From a virus, in the IMG/VR virus record IMGVR_UViG_3300030202_003189, positions 22,739 to 86,738 of that record: a DNA stretch of 64,000 bases. One strand, 5' to 3'. This document shows positions 51,612 to 60,927 of the stretch, piece after piece. Each line of letters opens with the position of its first letter. Position 1 is the stretch's first letter. A program made the translations under genes and the position numbers. The notes under the pieces are model-generated. The model was not told where the DNA came from. It ran no database searches and was given only the letters and a program-made list of their open reading frames with translations.

Positions 51612-52523
51612 TTATAAACAACTTAGATATCTATTTCCTCTATCACAGAGTATGGTAATTCCCTCTCTTTCGTTATTGTCTCTTAACCATTGAAAGGTTG
51701 CCATTACATTCGCACCTCCACTAATACCAATAAACAAACCATAGTTTTTAGCTAGGTGTTTAGTAATACTTTTCGCACATTCGGTCTTGATGACTCGTAT
51801 GTCATCAACTAAATCTAAATCGACTAAGAACTTACTACCATCACCAATACCTTGTATCCCATGTAATCCAACTTCCCCTCCACTCATTACTGGAGATTCT
51901 GCTGGCTCCACGGCAACAATTTTTATATCTTCCCATTTTTCTTTTAGAAATTTACGAGTTCCCATTAAGGTACCACCAGTACCTGTCCCAGCAACAAAAA
52001 CTGCAGGAGAATCATTTCTCCTATAACTTCCCCTCTCTTTAGGTAAAGACCAATCCTCATAGATTTCTGGTCCAGTAGTTTGATAATGAGCCTCAATGTT
52101 TAAGGGATTATGAAATTGATTACAATTAAACCAACCATTTCGTTTACAAAGATTATCTCTAAGTTCGATAGCCCCATCAAAATCTCCTTCATCTACTTCT
52201 ATTAATGTCGCCCCATAATACTTAAACATTTTTTTACGTTCCTCGGACATATTTGATGGCATAATAATTACCATTTTATAACCTCTTTCTGACGCTAACA
52301 TAGCAAACGCAATGCCACTATTACCACTAGTTGCTTCACATATCGTACTGTTTTTTTGGATAACACCTTTTTGTTGGGCATCATTAAGTATAAAAGATGC
52401 CATACGGTCTTTTACAGAGCCAGAAGGGTTCATAAATTCAGCTTTACCCCAAACGGTAAGGTTACCTAAAGTAATAGGGATTAACGGTGTTTTACCAATG
52501 TGGTCAGATAATTTCATATTCAT
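51612..52523 (-). CDS. cysteine synthase-like PLP enzyme
   Basis: 303 aa, the length of CysK/CysM (O-acetylserine sulfhydrylase), fold type II. PLP Lys38 lies in NPSGSVKDRMA; TSGNSG at 65-70 is the substrate loop (usually TSGNTG); GTGTGGT near 178 binds the PLP phosphate; the PLP pyridine contact SGGAN is near 268. The protein is otherwise complete, ending NRYLSCL. It converts O-acetylserine plus sulfide to cysteine, or could use a related substrate. Cysteine supply would match this phage's many Cys-rich structural proteins. An in-frame second Met two codons in is an alternative start. It stands between the capsid and baseplate genes; such an enzyme in a phage is unusual. Confidence 0.9.
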   Translation of the reverse strand: MNMKLSDHIGKTPLIPITLGNLTVWGKAEFMNPSGSVKDRMASFILNDAQQKGVIQKNSTICEATSGNSGIAFAMLASERGYKMVIIMPSNMSEERKKMFKYYGATLIEVDEGDFDGAIELRDNLCKRNGWFNCNQFHNPLNIEAHYQTTGPEIYEDWSLPKERGSYRRNDSPAVFVAGTGTGGTLMGTRKFLKEKWEDIKIVAVEPAESPVMSGGEVGLHGIQGIGDGSKFLVDLDLVDDIRVIKTECAKSITKHLAKNYGLFIGISGGANVMATFQWLRDNNEREGITILCDRGNRYLSCL

Positions 52524-52558
52524 ATGTTAAGAATATAAAAAATATTTGATAATGGAAA

Positions 52559-54238
52559 TTAAATAATTACTCTACTTTTTAAGTTATCTGGTAACCCCTG
52601 ATTGGCGACAATAAATCTTAATTCCTGGTCATAGGTCATAACCCTTTGATTAGAGGTTAGTCTTAAATCAATATAATAAGTGTTTGGTATTAACCATGAC
52701 GTGTCAATAATAAAATAGTTACGAGTAGGGGTTCTATTAACATCAGTATAGTCAATAACCGTGTATTCACTAGTACCATCTTTAATATAGAGTCTATATT
52801 TTAATGAATCGATAATCTGAGTCTGGTTAACTGTATATGGTACTCTGGCACTAACCAATACCTTTCTTAAGTCTCCCCTTTTGATTTTTTCATCACTTTT
52901 AATCCCAGAAACTGAAAGTCCATAAGAACGTGGTAAATCAGTGTCCGTACCAATGTTATAATACTCACTTTGTTCCCTAATAGTAATATAATTTGTTACA
53001 TTGTCGAGATTTTGAGTTATCCCATTTTGTGTAATTGACATACCCGACCATACATCACTATACTGGACTAATGGACAAGCACATGTAGATGGAACCGTAA
53101 GGTCAATACAATATATACCAGTATTAACATGTTGTACACTAGTGTATGGTGTGTATAATGAAGCATTTTGGTGATCAGTATTTACAGAAATGAATCTTTG
53201 GTATACATCCCCATCAGAATCATATACAACCGCACCAGGTAAGTCATCTAAATTTGTTGGTTCACTACCCACATTCACATATAAACAAATTCTATTAGTT
53301 TTACCCATATAGAATTTCTCTCTATCGTCAATTATGGTGTCCATATACGTGGTTTCGATATATGGTTCAAAGAATGTATTTGTGCCCTCATTAAAGAATC
53401 CAACATACCTCTTCTCATCAGTTGTTATTGCTTCATATCGTGAGTTAAACGCAATCCCCAACCCATAGTTCTTTATTCCAGTAAATGCATCCTCTTGAGC
53501 CGCATTTTGTAAAGGTTGGTATTGTCCAGCGGCTAAAGCAACAGGAGTTAAAGAAGTGCCTGTTAACATATCATTTATTACCGTAGTTACATCCATATCA
53601 AGATCTTCATTACCTCTTATAAAGTGTTGAGTTGCAACCATAGTAGTTGCGGTTGTATTGGTCATGGCTGTATATGGGAATAACGCGTATCTTGTATAAT
53701 TACTAGCATTTGAACCGCTACTACCATCATAAATTCCACAAGTAGGAATACCTACATTATCATATGTACCTCCACTCCACACAGTGTTAGTTTTACCAAA
53801 ACACCAATTACTAACTCCTTTAGTATCAAATTTAACACCAGCATCCCAATCTTGTCCCATTTTGAAAGCGACTAAATCGAAAGAGTTTGCACGAGTAGCT
53901 GAATTAAATAGGGTATCTTTTCCTAATAAGGCATCATTATTAAAAATAGTATTGGTCATTTTTAATTTATGGACTGCCTTATGTTGTATTCCACTAGTTG
54001 CACTAAAACCACTAAGTGTTATTCTTTTATCTGAAATTCTCGTTTGTATCCCAGAAAGGTCAAATTTGAAAATATTCCTACTATAGTTGGTGTTTACTAC
54101 TGTGGTTCCGGTTCCGGCCCCATAGAATAGTTCTGTTACAGGATTAAGAGCGAAATTAGATATCGCTTCTGTTGATCCAGTCGAGAATCCTTTCACTATT
54201 GTATTACTCTCGGTAAAATATGTTCTATATACTCCCAT
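52559..54238 (-). CDS. large putative tail/baseplate or fibre-type structural protein
   Basis: 559 aa, no family recognised. The sequence is beta-rich, with many Tyr, Asn, Thr and Gly (NYSRNIFKFDLSGIQTRIS, GVYSTN-like segments), no signal peptide and no coiled coil. Its C-terminal about 150 residues (SVSGIKSDEKIKRGDLRKVL, VSARVPYTVNQTQIIDSLKY, IDLRLTSNQRVMTYD) look like immunoglobulin-like strands. Expressed from a minus-strand TATTTATA element 12 nt upstream. Adjacent to the hub gene, hence a tail assignment. Confidence 0.62.
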   Translation of the reverse strand: MGVYRTYFTESNTIVKGFSTGSTEAISNFALNPVTELFYGAGTGTTVVNTNYSRNIFKFDLSGIQTRISDKRITLSGFSATSGIQHKAVHKLKMTNTIFNNDALLGKDTLFNSATRANSFDLVAFKMGQDWDAGVKFDTKGVSNWCFGKTNTVWSGGTYDNVGIPTCGIYDGSSGSNASNYTRYALFPYTAMTNTTATTMVATQHFIRGNEDLDMDVTTVINDMLTGTSLTPVALAAGQYQPLQNAAQEDAFTGIKNYGLGIAFNSRYEAITTDEKRYVGFFNEGTNTFFEPYIETTYMDTIIDDREKFYMGKTNRICLYVNVGSEPTNLDDLPGAVVYDSDGDVYQRFISVNTDHQNASLYTPYTSVQHVNTGIYCIDLTVPSTCACPLVQYSDVWSGMSITQNGITQNLDNVTNYITIREQSEYYNIGTDTDLPRSYGLSVSGIKSDEKIKRGDLRKVLVSARVPYTVNQTQIIDSLKYRLYIKDGTSEYTVIDYTDVNRTPTRNYFIIDTSWLIPNTYYIDLRLTSNQRVMTYDQELRFIVANQGLPDNLKSRVII

Positions 54239-54250
54239 AATTTCTTTTAT

Positions 54251-54258
54251 TATAAATA
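54251..54258 (-). promoter_or_regulatory. late-type promoter TATTTATA, 12-nt leader
   Basis: Minus-strand TATTTATA, 12 nt, ATG at 54238. It lies between the stop of the hub gene at 54260 and the next start, so it allows independent expression. Confidence 0.58.
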
Positions 54259-54259
54259 C

Positions 54260-55165
54260 CTAATTAATTCTAATGTTTTGACTTTTTAACGTCTCTAAGT
54301 TATATGACTGTATTTTTTTTAGACTACCGGTTCCTGAAATCGGTTTTCCCTCACCATCTTTATGTTCATGGTTAGTTATATAATCCTTAATTAGAGTTAA
54401 GAAATTAACTAATTTATTACCGTAAATAATCGGTTCAGTCTTACTATCTAGAAAATTTTGTAGTGTAAGGTTCGGAGTACCTCCTTCGATTCCTGTATTC
54501 ATCCCGTAAAAATCTAAGTTATCAAACGATAATGCATTCTGTCCTTCATACGAAACAAGATGTATTTTTGTTGCAACAACAGTAGCACTACTAGTATCGT
54601 TATTTACTGATCTTAATTGTATGCGTGGTTGTTGACCAGTGTTTAACACCATTGGGTTACCCGTTGCATGTTTTCCTGCTCTTATGTTAACCTCTCGACT
54701 ATTTAATACTATGTCAGAATTATCTCTACCTTGTATTGCAACATCTTGTACTTGAGGATAAAGCCCCTTGGCCAAATCTGCGACATCTGGGGCTTCTTCG
54801 GCTTCTCCAGGACCAATATCCGAACCAAGAATCATAGCATTATCTTTTGGGTCTTTAAGTAGATTCTGGGGTTGACCAATAACGGGTCCTATGTAGGCCC
54901 TATTGATGTCTGTTTTATTTTTATTTGTTGTGTACATGAGGACACGAACTACCTCACCTACTTTCGGTACCACATTAAAGAATTTAGGGATTAGGGGATA
55001 ACATAAAGGTAAGTCACTATCATATTCATAATCCTTATCATCAGGTGTTATACGTACTTGAATTCTACCAGCCATTGTAAGATCCTCTACAGAAGTAACT
55101 TTACCATAGTAAAAAATATGGTCTCTAGAAAAATCTATTTTTAGTCCTCTATTAATAAATCCCAT
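54260..55165 (-). CDS. baseplate hub protein with gp5-type OB fold
   Basis: 301 aa. Residues about 15-110 resemble the OB-fold of T4 gp5 / VgrG-type hubs: FYYGKVTSVEDLTMAGRIQVR, DLPLCYPLIPKFFNVVP, VGEVVRVLMYT, and RAYIGPVIGQPQ. No lysozyme domain follows, unlike T4 gp5; the C-terminal half instead holds INIRAGKHATGNPMVLNT and a helical end (LVNFLTLIKDYITNHEHKDGEGKPIS) typical of such hubs in marine T4-like phages. Forms the central spike-support at the tail tip. Minus-strand operon with 55168 and following genes. Confidence 0.8.
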   Translation of the reverse strand: MGFINRGLKIDFSRDHIFYYGKVTSVEDLTMAGRIQVRITPDDKDYEYDSDLPLCYPLIPKFFNVVPKVGEVVRVLMYTTNKNKTDINRAYIGPVIGQPQNLLKDPKDNAMILGSDIGPGEAEEAPDVADLAKGLYPQVQDVAIQGRDNSDIVLNSREVNIRAGKHATGNPMVLNTGQQPRIQLRSVNNDTSSATVVATKIHLVSYEGQNALSFDNLDFYGMNTGIEGGTPNLTLQNFLDSKTEPIIYGNKLVNFLTLIKDYITNHEHKDGEGKPISGTGSLKKIQSYNLETLKSQNIRIN

Positions 55166-55167
55166 TG

Positions 55168-55341
55168 TTAGTCTATTTTATATCTATTCTTTAACTCAGT
55201 AATAACTTCTCGATAGTCTTTCTCAATTACGTCTAACTTCTCAACTAAAAAAAGAATCTCATTTTTTATACTAATGTGTTTATCACTTAATTCCTTTAGT
55301 GACTCACTTAATTTTTTATTACTTTTATTCTCGTTATTCAT
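55168..55341 (-). CDS. small coiled-coil protein (57 aa)
   Basis: From the ATG at 55341 (a longer frame upstream would overlap the next gene). Entirely charged heptad-like sequence: NKKLSESLKELSDKHISIK, LVEKLDVIEKDYREVIT. It sits 2 nt from the hub gene and 10 nt from the gene before it. Probably a baseplate accessory or chaperone; unknown family. Confidence 0.55.
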   Translation of the reverse strand: MNNENKSNKKLSESLKELSDKHISIKNEILFLVEKLDVIEKDYREVITELKNRYKID

Positions 55342-55351
55342 TTTATTTATG

Positions 55352-55834
55352 TTATACCGATGCAGTAGATGCAAAACCAGGTGCCATTGTTGCACCAAAT
55401 ACCTGTACAGGTCCACCACCGTTAGCACCAGTTGCTGTGATAGAAATACCAGGTGGTATTCCTACATCCACTCTTAAGTTTCTTGTTATCTCTCCTACTG
55501 TTTCCTCAGCAGTTATTCTTATCATTTGTTCTCTAACAGACATTGAACCGTCAGCCCTAGGTCCTAATTTAGCTCCAGTCTCTTCTAATCTACCCATTAT
55601 GTTTCCAGCTAGTCTTCTAGCACTAAGACCACCTCTTTGTTTACCTAATAGAGTAACTGGAGGAGGTATAGGAGGTGTAGGTATAGAATCAAGGTCACAT
55701 AAGAATAACAGTGCTTGTAGAACGCTTAAAGCAACCCCAAAGTTTATACCCTCCTCTTCCCGGTCATGAGGTCTACGAGTGTTATTTGTTCTAACCCCTA
55801 ATTCTGAGGGTTTATATGTCATTCCACATCCCAT
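55352..55834 (-). CDS. hypothetical baseplate-region protein with Pro-rich segment (160 aa)
   Basis: Opens MGCGMTYKPSELG, then a helix with LQALLFLCDLDSIPTPP and a polyproline stretch (PTPPIPPPV). The C-terminal half is a compact domain (SVREQMIRITAEETVGEIT, VDVGIPPGISITATG). Overlaps the upstream gene by 1 nt. No motif assigned; the MGCGM start recalls the small gene at 5230. Structural role by context. Confidence 0.6.
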   Translation of the reverse strand: MGCGMTYKPSELGVRTNNTRRPHDREEEGINFGVALSVLQALLFLCDLDSIPTPPIPPPVTLLGKQRGGLSARRLAGNIMGRLEETGAKLGPRADGSMSVREQMIRITAEETVGEITRNLRVDVGIPPGISITATGANGGGPVQVFGATMAPGFASTASV

Positions 55835-57330
55835 TATAAAATTCTTTTACTTGCTTTATCGACAGCCTTACCAAATCTACCCATAGTTGCCTTTATTGAT
55901 TGTACCCAAATATCTAATTTTTCTTTTAGTATCCCGAGTGCAATATTTGCCATTAGTCGTTGAATATAGTAACTTAGATGTTGAAAAAAGTTTTTTACAA
56001 TAAGTTCGTATAGTATTTTAACAATTTCTCTAATGGCTCCACCTAAAGAGGCGAATATCTTTAGTCTTTCAGGTCCAATATCTATTTTTTTAGGTTCTCC
56101 CCAACCTTGGTCTTCTAATTCGCTATCATCTACTAAAGCATAACCAACTAATATTAACATCACTAATGTTTGTGGACTCAATGCTTGTTTAAGGAAAACA
56201 TTCTTCAATTGGTCGAGTAAATTTTTTATTATATCGTCCTTGATTGTTTCGTCTGTCTCATCAGCAGATATTGTTGAACCAGCAAAAACCATACCACCTA
56301 TCATTAAGTCCGCGACTCCGTCTATTAAGTTTTTAGTTGCTCCTCTTCTGGCAGATTTGGTTATAAATAATTCGGTCGAGACTTCTTCCCTATATTTATC
56401 AAGTAGATTTTTCACTTGTATTGGATCTACTTCAGTTGTTAAAGTTCCACAATTAAGATTAAATGAAACTCTTCCGTTAACTCTATCACTTGCATTAAAT
56501 CTAAATAACTCTAATTCATCTCTACTAAATTTATAGAAAGCAGTTTCTTCATTGACGACTTCTCCACAATCAGTGTCAGCCATTTTATTTATTGTACCGT
56601 CTATCTGTTGCATCTCCATCACGTCTTGGAAAGATTTACCTGATTGTTTATCGAATACACCAGTGAGTAAGTTAACAATTGCAGTAACAATGGCATCAAT
56701 AGGAAATAACTCCAGACCATCAAAGTAATCATCAATAAAGTTCTCCACCGTTTTATTGGTATAGTCCACACCAATTTCAAAAATAAAACCACTACCTGTA
56801 TATGTTACAGTCATTATTTGTTTCCCGTTATACTCCATTGGGATAGCATTATTTAGCATATCCACGGACTCCATAATTTTTCTATTAAAATCATCGACAT
56901 CACCAAGGATATTACCGGCGTAATCTGCTGCGACCCCACCGGTACCCTGTATAGTCTTTAATAAATCAAAGATATCAAGATTAACAAAATTAATTTCTAA
57001 ACCACCACCTCCCATCCAAGCAGGGAATCCTGAGTTAAGAACAGCTTCACCACACTTAGCCTTTAGTGAGTTTCGTAACTGAATTCTAACCATATTATCG
57101 ATCTCCTGTAGTTGAGAACCTAATAGATTATATAGTAGGTCTTCTAGTGATTTACCTCCAGCTAACATAGAAAGAATATCCATTAAGAATGGAATGAGGT
57201 CTTTTTTTCTGGTACCAAACCCATCGATACCTAACTGACCCGCCAGATCTAATGGTTGAGTATTGTTAATTACCTGCAATACATTAAGTATTTTTTTTAA
57301 TCTACTTTTTTCTTGTTGAGTTCCAGCCAT
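55834..57330 (-). CDS. large putative baseplate structural protein (498 aa)
   Basis: Mostly helical with repeated hydrophobic segments: IPFLMDILSMLAGGKSLEDL, FPIDAIVTAIVNLLTGV, VLMILVGYALV-like stretch near residue 400 (QTLVMLILVGYALVDD). A central EEVSTELFITKSARRGAT. No signal peptide. Position between the coiled-coil gene at 57338 and the hub suggests a baseplate wedge or tail-tube initiator, but no T4 counterpart was recognised. Hydrophobic segments might allow membrane contact at DNA ejection. Confidence 0.6.
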   Translation of the reverse strand: MAGTQQEKSRLKKILNVLQVINNTQPLDLAGQLGIDGFGTRKKDLIPFLMDILSMLAGGKSLEDLLYNLLGSQLQEIDNMVRIQLRNSLKAKCGEAVLNSGFPAWMGGGGLEINFVNLDIFDLLKTIQGTGGVAADYAGNILGDVDDFNRKIMESVDMLNNAIPMEYNGKQIMTVTYTGSGFIFEIGVDYTNKTVENFIDDYFDGLELFPIDAIVTAIVNLLTGVFDKQSGKSFQDVMEMQQIDGTINKMADTDCGEVVNEETAFYKFSRDELELFRFNASDRVNGRVSFNLNCGTLTTEVDPIQVKNLLDKYREEVSTELFITKSARRGATKNLIDGVADLMIGGMVFAGSTISADETDETIKDDIIKNLLDQLKNVFLKQALSPQTLVMLILVGYALVDDSELEDQGWGEPKKIDIGPERLKIFASLGGAIREIVKILYELIVKNFFQHLSYYIQRLMANIALGILKEKLDIWVQSIKATMGRFGKAVDKASKRIL

Positions 57331-57337
57331 GGTAAGT

Positions 57338-57709
57338 TTATATGTCGAATTTTATACCATCCCCACTTTCTTCCTGAGATTTGTTGATCATATCTTCTAT
57401 TAATTGTTTATCTTCATCTGTAATTGACATAGGGTTTGATTCAGCAGTTGAGTCACTTTTTACTAGACTTATCTGTAACTTAACAATGTCTAATTTTTTA
57501 GAGATACACGAATCCACTATTCTAAGAAGTTCATTATTAACTTTCCCAACCTGTTGTATGTCGGTGTTATCGCTAACGTCTCTTAATTGTTTATTAAGTA
57601 TGTGAATTGCTTTTGATCTATTTTCACAGGTTTCATTATAACTTTCCTGTAAGAGTTGTTCGATACTCTCTTTATCTAATAAAACATTTTTTCTTTTTGG
57701 TCGTGGCAT
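57338..57709 (-). CDS. small coiled-coil protein (123 aa)
   Basis: Basic N-terminus (PRPKRKNVLLDKESIEQLL), then almost continuous helix with polar heptads (NELLRIVDSCISKKLDIVKL, LVKSDSTAESNP) and an acidic tail. It precedes the 498-aa gene by 7 nt and follows the sigma factor gene. A minus-strand TATTTATA lies 14 nt upstream, within the end of the sigma gene, so it begins a separate late transcript. Function unknown. Confidence 0.62.
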   Translation of the reverse strand: MPRPKRKNVLLDKESIEQLLQESYNETCENRSKAIHILNKQLRDVSDNTDIQQVGKVNNELLRIVDSCISKKLDIVKLQISLVKSDSTAESNPMSITDEDKQLIEDMINKSQEESGDGIKFDI

Positions 57710-57722
57710 ATCATTTCTTTTA

Positions 57723-58442
57723 CTATAAATATTCTGAACTGAACTTATCTCGTATTGATTTGTATATCCTCTTATATCTTCTCATACCATTTCTAATTTC
57801 TTTTGTTGTAAGGGATGTCATTTCACGTATATTATGTAATACTAAGTTTTTGTTAAATTTATTATTTCCATTGTTATCACTAAATATAATTTCCCAGTTT
57901 TCAAACATATATACTAAAGATTCACCAACAGAACGTTCATTATCTGTAAGTTTTGGGTGTTTAAGTTCCTCAGTTATTTCATTTATGATATTTGACATTA
58001 ACTTTTTTAGTGCTTCCTCCTTTTCAATAGAATCTTCGCCTTGAAACTCGACCATGTCATCTCTTTCCTCTAAGTCTGATGCATAATCCTCATAAGATAA
58101 TAGAGTCTTAGTTTTTTTACTGTCCTTAATTAATTGCCCTAGTAGATAGTTTTTACAAATAGTACCAAAATATGAATATGCTTTTTTTCCTTTTTCAGGT
58201 TTGAACTTATCACATTTAGTTATTAGAAAAGACAAGGTATCGTTATGGGTATTAATAAAAGACATATCATCTCGATAGAGTTTGTATTTTCTTATAATAC
58301 TTTCCACCATTTTATTTAGAGGGGCGCGTAAATGATCATTATACGCCTTATGTTTTTCAGTATAGGTGCTTGCCGTTAGAAAAACCCTAACTGCGGCTTC
58401 CTGTTCCTGACCAAAATAAGGTTTTTTCTTACTTCTAGGCAT
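57723..58442 (-). CDS. late-transcription sigma factor (T4 gp55-like)
   Basis: 239 aa. A minimal sigma-70-family protein: LRAPLNKMVESIIRKYKLY (about 38-56) and DKFKPEKGKKAYSYFGTICK (about 77-96) resemble region 2, with the YSYFGTICKNYLL segment corresponding to the DNA-melting/-10 region. A second helical part near the C-terminus (SLTTKEIRNGMRRYKRIYKSI) is basic. T4 gp55 directs RNA polymerase to the TATAAATA late promoter, aided by a sliding clamp. This window has a recurring TATTTATA element before late-type genes, so this protein is the likely reader. No sigma region 4 is obvious, as in gp55. Confidence 0.78.
   Translation of the reverse strand: MPRSKKKPYFGQEQEAAVRVFLTASTYTEKHKAYNDHLRAPLNKMVESIIRKYKLYRDDMSFINTHNDTLSFLITKCDKFKPEKGKKAYSYFGTICKNYLLGQLIKDSKKTKTLLSYEDYASDLEERDDMVEFQGEDSIEKEEALKKLMSNIINEITEELKHPKLTDNERSVGESLVYMFENWEIIFSDNNGNNKFNKNLVLHNIREMTSLTTKEIRNGMRRYKRIYKSIRDKFSSEYL
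57724..57731 (-). promoter_or_regulatory. late-type promoter TATTTATA inside the sigma gene end
   Basis: Minus-strand TATTTATA, 14 nt, ATG at 57709. It overlaps the 3' end of the late sigma factor gene (57723-58442), so it drives the tail genes downstream. Confidence 0.6.
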
Positions 58443-58443
58443 T

Positions 58444-59232
58444 CTACAATTCTTTTACCTCAATACTCCTATCTTCAGTAAAGAAATATTCTTTTTTTGC
58501 CGTTTCTAACCAGAAAGGACCCGCATCATCACCAATTAGGTGAGCTGGGTGGTTTTTATAATTAAAAAATAGAGAACCAACTCTCATATTCACGTGTTTA
58601 TATCCAACTTTCGGTATTGTCATAATTCTAGCATCCATGAATACTGACCTTAATAAAAATTCATAAACAAAGGTTAATTTAATATTATTCTTTAATCCCC
58701 CTATTTCCTTAAATAAATCCACTCTCATTACCATCCCGTCAATATTAAAGTTAGGGTAGTTTAATAACGAATCTAAGTCAAGAACCCCAATCTCCTCGGA
58801 AAAGTTCAACGCCCAAACAGGTTCGTTTGTCCATCCTATAAATTTATTTTTAGGGTCAACGTTAGTTATTAAAGGTAAAAAGATATCTACGTCTTCATAG
58901 AATCCCATGTAATCTTTAGCTTTTCTTATCCATAGGTTAGATAATTCATCATCTACCTCTAAGATACAGAAAAATTCTGTGCCACAATTATCCACCGCAA
59001 AGTTTATTTGTGATGCGAAATTATAAGACCCAGTAGTGTTAACTAAAATGTTATAATCTAAATCTCCAAACTCTGATTTTTTTATTTCAGACTCTAATTC
59101 TGGGGTACAAACTACTACAAGTTTCTCAGCGTGAGTTTGTTGATCTTTCACACTACCTAAAGCAGTGTTCAAAAGTTCCAACTCTTTATTTTCGTTGGTG
59201 TGTATTGGTATAATAATAGTAATATCTTTCAT
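58444..59232 (-). CDS. GT-A (family 2-like) glycosyltransferase
   Basis: 262 aa. Opens ITIIIPIHTNENKELELL, a typical GT2 first strand; EVDDEL near residue 93 supplies the DxD-like metal site; NIDGMVMRVDLFKEIGG near 160 matches the acceptor region. Lacks membrane helices, so soluble. It would transfer a sugar onto an acceptor, which could be virion protein, modified DNA or host glycan; the acceptor is unknown. One nt from the sigma gene and from the next glycosyltransferase, forming a block. Confidence 0.75.
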   Translation of the reverse strand: MKDITIIIPIHTNENKELELLNTALGSVKDQQTHAEKLVVVCTPELESEIKKSEFGDLDYNILVNTTGSYNFASQINFAVDNCGTEFFCILEVDDELSNLWIRKAKDYMGFYEDVDIFLPLITNVDPKNKFIGWTNEPVWALNFSEEIGVLDLDSLLNYPNFNIDGMVMRVDLFKEIGGLKNNIKLTFVYEFLLRSVFMDARIMTIPKVGYKHVNMRVGSLFFNYKNHPAHLIGDDAGPFWLETAKKEYFFTEDRSIEVKEL

Positions 59233-59233
59233 T

Positions 59234-60328
59234 TTAATTCATTTGTTTTGATGCTTCAAGAGCTTGTACCTTTTCATTCTGTTCTTGATTATTTAGTGCT
59301 ATAACTAGTTCTTCTATCCTTTCCTCAAATAGTTCATTATAGAAAGAGGCTACTTCTCCAGCTTCTTTCGCTTCGCTAAACTCGGATGAGGTTTTTTCCA
59401 TTTCCTCATATAACTCTTGTGGGACAGAATCTTCTAACCAGTTTTTCATCACACTTGCTGCGGTGTCAACTAACGTTAATTTATTGTTAGTCCAAATTCC
59501 ATTCTTTTCGGTTAACCAATTAGGGGTTAAATCAGGAACTAAACCAATAACTGGAGTTCCAGACTTCATAGACTCAATCGGGAAAGTACCAAACCCAGCA
59601 ATAGGGTCTATCCAAACTGAAAGAGCACATTCCCTTAATGCTTCAGCGAATTCTGGTCTAGTTAAACCTCTCATATCTCTAAACGTAATCCATTTTAGGA
59701 ATGGGTGTTTAATGTAGAAACTTTTAATAAAATTAGCGGTCTCTCTAGACTCACGACAATGTATAGCAATAAAAGGTTTTTTTGGTTCCTTACTTTTTAC
59801 AAAATAATCAGGTATTGTTGGACTAACAATTGAGGTTTTAATATTTGGAAATAATGAGTTGACGTAGTTCTCTTGAGATTTAGTTGTTGTAAGACATCTT
59901 CTAACAGCGAATTGTCCCCAAGTTATCCCCGGTTTCATTAATTCAAATATGTAATCGTAAGCTTGAACAAACATGATTTTCTCGCAGTTTGCATCTTTTA
60001 ATTGATCTAAAACTCCACCATAAATCTCTGGGAGAATTAGAAAATCTTGTGGTCCGATTAGTGCTCCTTGATTACTTTCTCCACTAACAGCCTCATGAGG
60101 AATTTTTTCATATCCATCACCTAACCAGGTTGGTTTAACAAAATCATCCTTCTCTGTTAGTATTATTGCGTTATATCCTAGTTCGCGTAGAATCTTAACG
60201 TGTTCATATATAGTCGATACGGCAGCCATTGCCGATCCTTTAGAATCCATACAGAAAAAATAAATTTTATTTGTTTTGGTTTCTAGGGTTTTAATTGCGC
60301 TTTTTACTTTTTGTATTATTTCACTCAT
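59234..60328 (-). CDS. GT-B (family 4-like) glycosyltransferase
   Basis: 364 aa. N-terminal half has a Rossmann-like opening (KIYFFCMDSKGSAMAAVSTI) and a His/Arg segment PFIAIHCRESRETAN; the C-terminal half contains GFGTFPIESMKSGTPVIGLVPDL near residues 245-268, the usual donor-binding signature of GT-B enzymes. Ends in a coiled-coil-like tail (NNQEQNEKVQALEASKQMN). Donor and acceptor unknown. Adjacent to another glycosyltransferase and upstream sugar-nucleotide genes, so it probably works with them. Confidence 0.72.
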   Translation of the reverse strand: MSEIIQKVKSAIKTLETKTNKIYFFCMDSKGSAMAAVSTIYEHVKILRELGYNAIILTEKDDFVKPTWLGDGYEKIPHEAVSGESNQGALIGPQDFLILPEIYGGVLDQLKDANCEKIMFVQAYDYIFELMKPGITWGQFAVRRCLTTTKSQENYVNSLFPNIKTSIVSPTIPDYFVKSKEPKKPFIAIHCRESRETANFIKSFYIKHPFLKWITFRDMRGLTRPEFAEALRECALSVWIDPIAGFGTFPIESMKSGTPVIGLVPDLTPNWLTEKNGIWTNNKLTLVDTAASVMKNWLEDSVPQELYEEMEKTSSEFSEAKEAGEVASFYNELFEERIEELVIALNNQEQNEKVQALEASKQMN

Positions 60329-60333
60329 TTTAT

Positions 60334-60927
60334 TTAATTTAATTCTTTATGTTCTACCGTTTTGGTATTAATTATTTTATTAATATAACCCGATTCAAAT
60401 AAATCTACAGTGTTGTCTATATTATAATCAGATTTAATATCTTTATTGTATAGTCGGTTAATCTTTATAGATTTTTTATCTACTGGTTTGTTTTGTAGTG
60501 CCTTGGGAAAGGTGGTAACTAAAATATCACAGTGGTCCCACATCTCCTCATAAGAACTAACAAATTTTATTTCCTTTATCATACATCCTGTCTTTGAGAG
60601 AAAAAATAGTGTTGAGGGGATTGCTCTACCGCATTCCCTAGACAATAAAATAATCTCGTTCTCACCAAGGTTTTCTCTAATAAAATTATTTAGTTTGGTA
60701 ACCACTTGATCCTCAATCTCATTAGAATAACCGAATATTTCCAGAGAACAATCCTCATATAAAAGTTTATCCAAATTATCTTCTCCCTTAAAATCAAAAT
60801 ACTTTTCTAAGTCATAATCTTTAATATCCTCAACCAAAACCTCCTTCTCAAAGTATTTCTCAAATGTCTTTGTTAATTTACCAAGTAAATTTCTTAAAAC
60901 GCCATCTATGTTTAATCCTATTCTCAT
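60334..60927 (-). CDS. HAD-like hydrolase family protein (197 aa)
   Basis: Opens MRIGLNIDGVLRNLLGKL. In HAD-like phosphatases the first motif is DxDGT/V; here the first Asp is replaced by Asn (NIDGVL), so catalytic competence is doubtful. Later segments (EIILLSRECGRAIPSTLFFL, WDHCDILVTTFPKAL) fit the alpha/beta core of 5'-nucleotidase/NagD-type HADs. A phosphoesterase for sugar or nucleotide phosphate is possible, but the missing nucleophile makes a regulatory or inactive role equally likely. Confidence 0.55.
   Translation of the reverse strand: MRIGLNIDGVLRNLLGKLTKTFEKYFEKEVLVEDIKDYDLEKYFDFKGEDNLDKLLYEDCSLEIFGYSNEIEDQVVTKLNNFIRENLGENEIILLSRECGRAIPSTLFFLSKTGCMIKEIKFVSSYEEMWDHCDILVTTFPKALQNKPVDKKSIKINRLYNKDIKSDYNIDNTVDLFESGYINKIINTKTVEHKELN

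Noticed and set aside
55299-55769. Plus-strand 156-codon frame with Cys-rich start
   Set aside because: Antisense to the baseplate block with no promoter; the minus-strand genes there abut each other.
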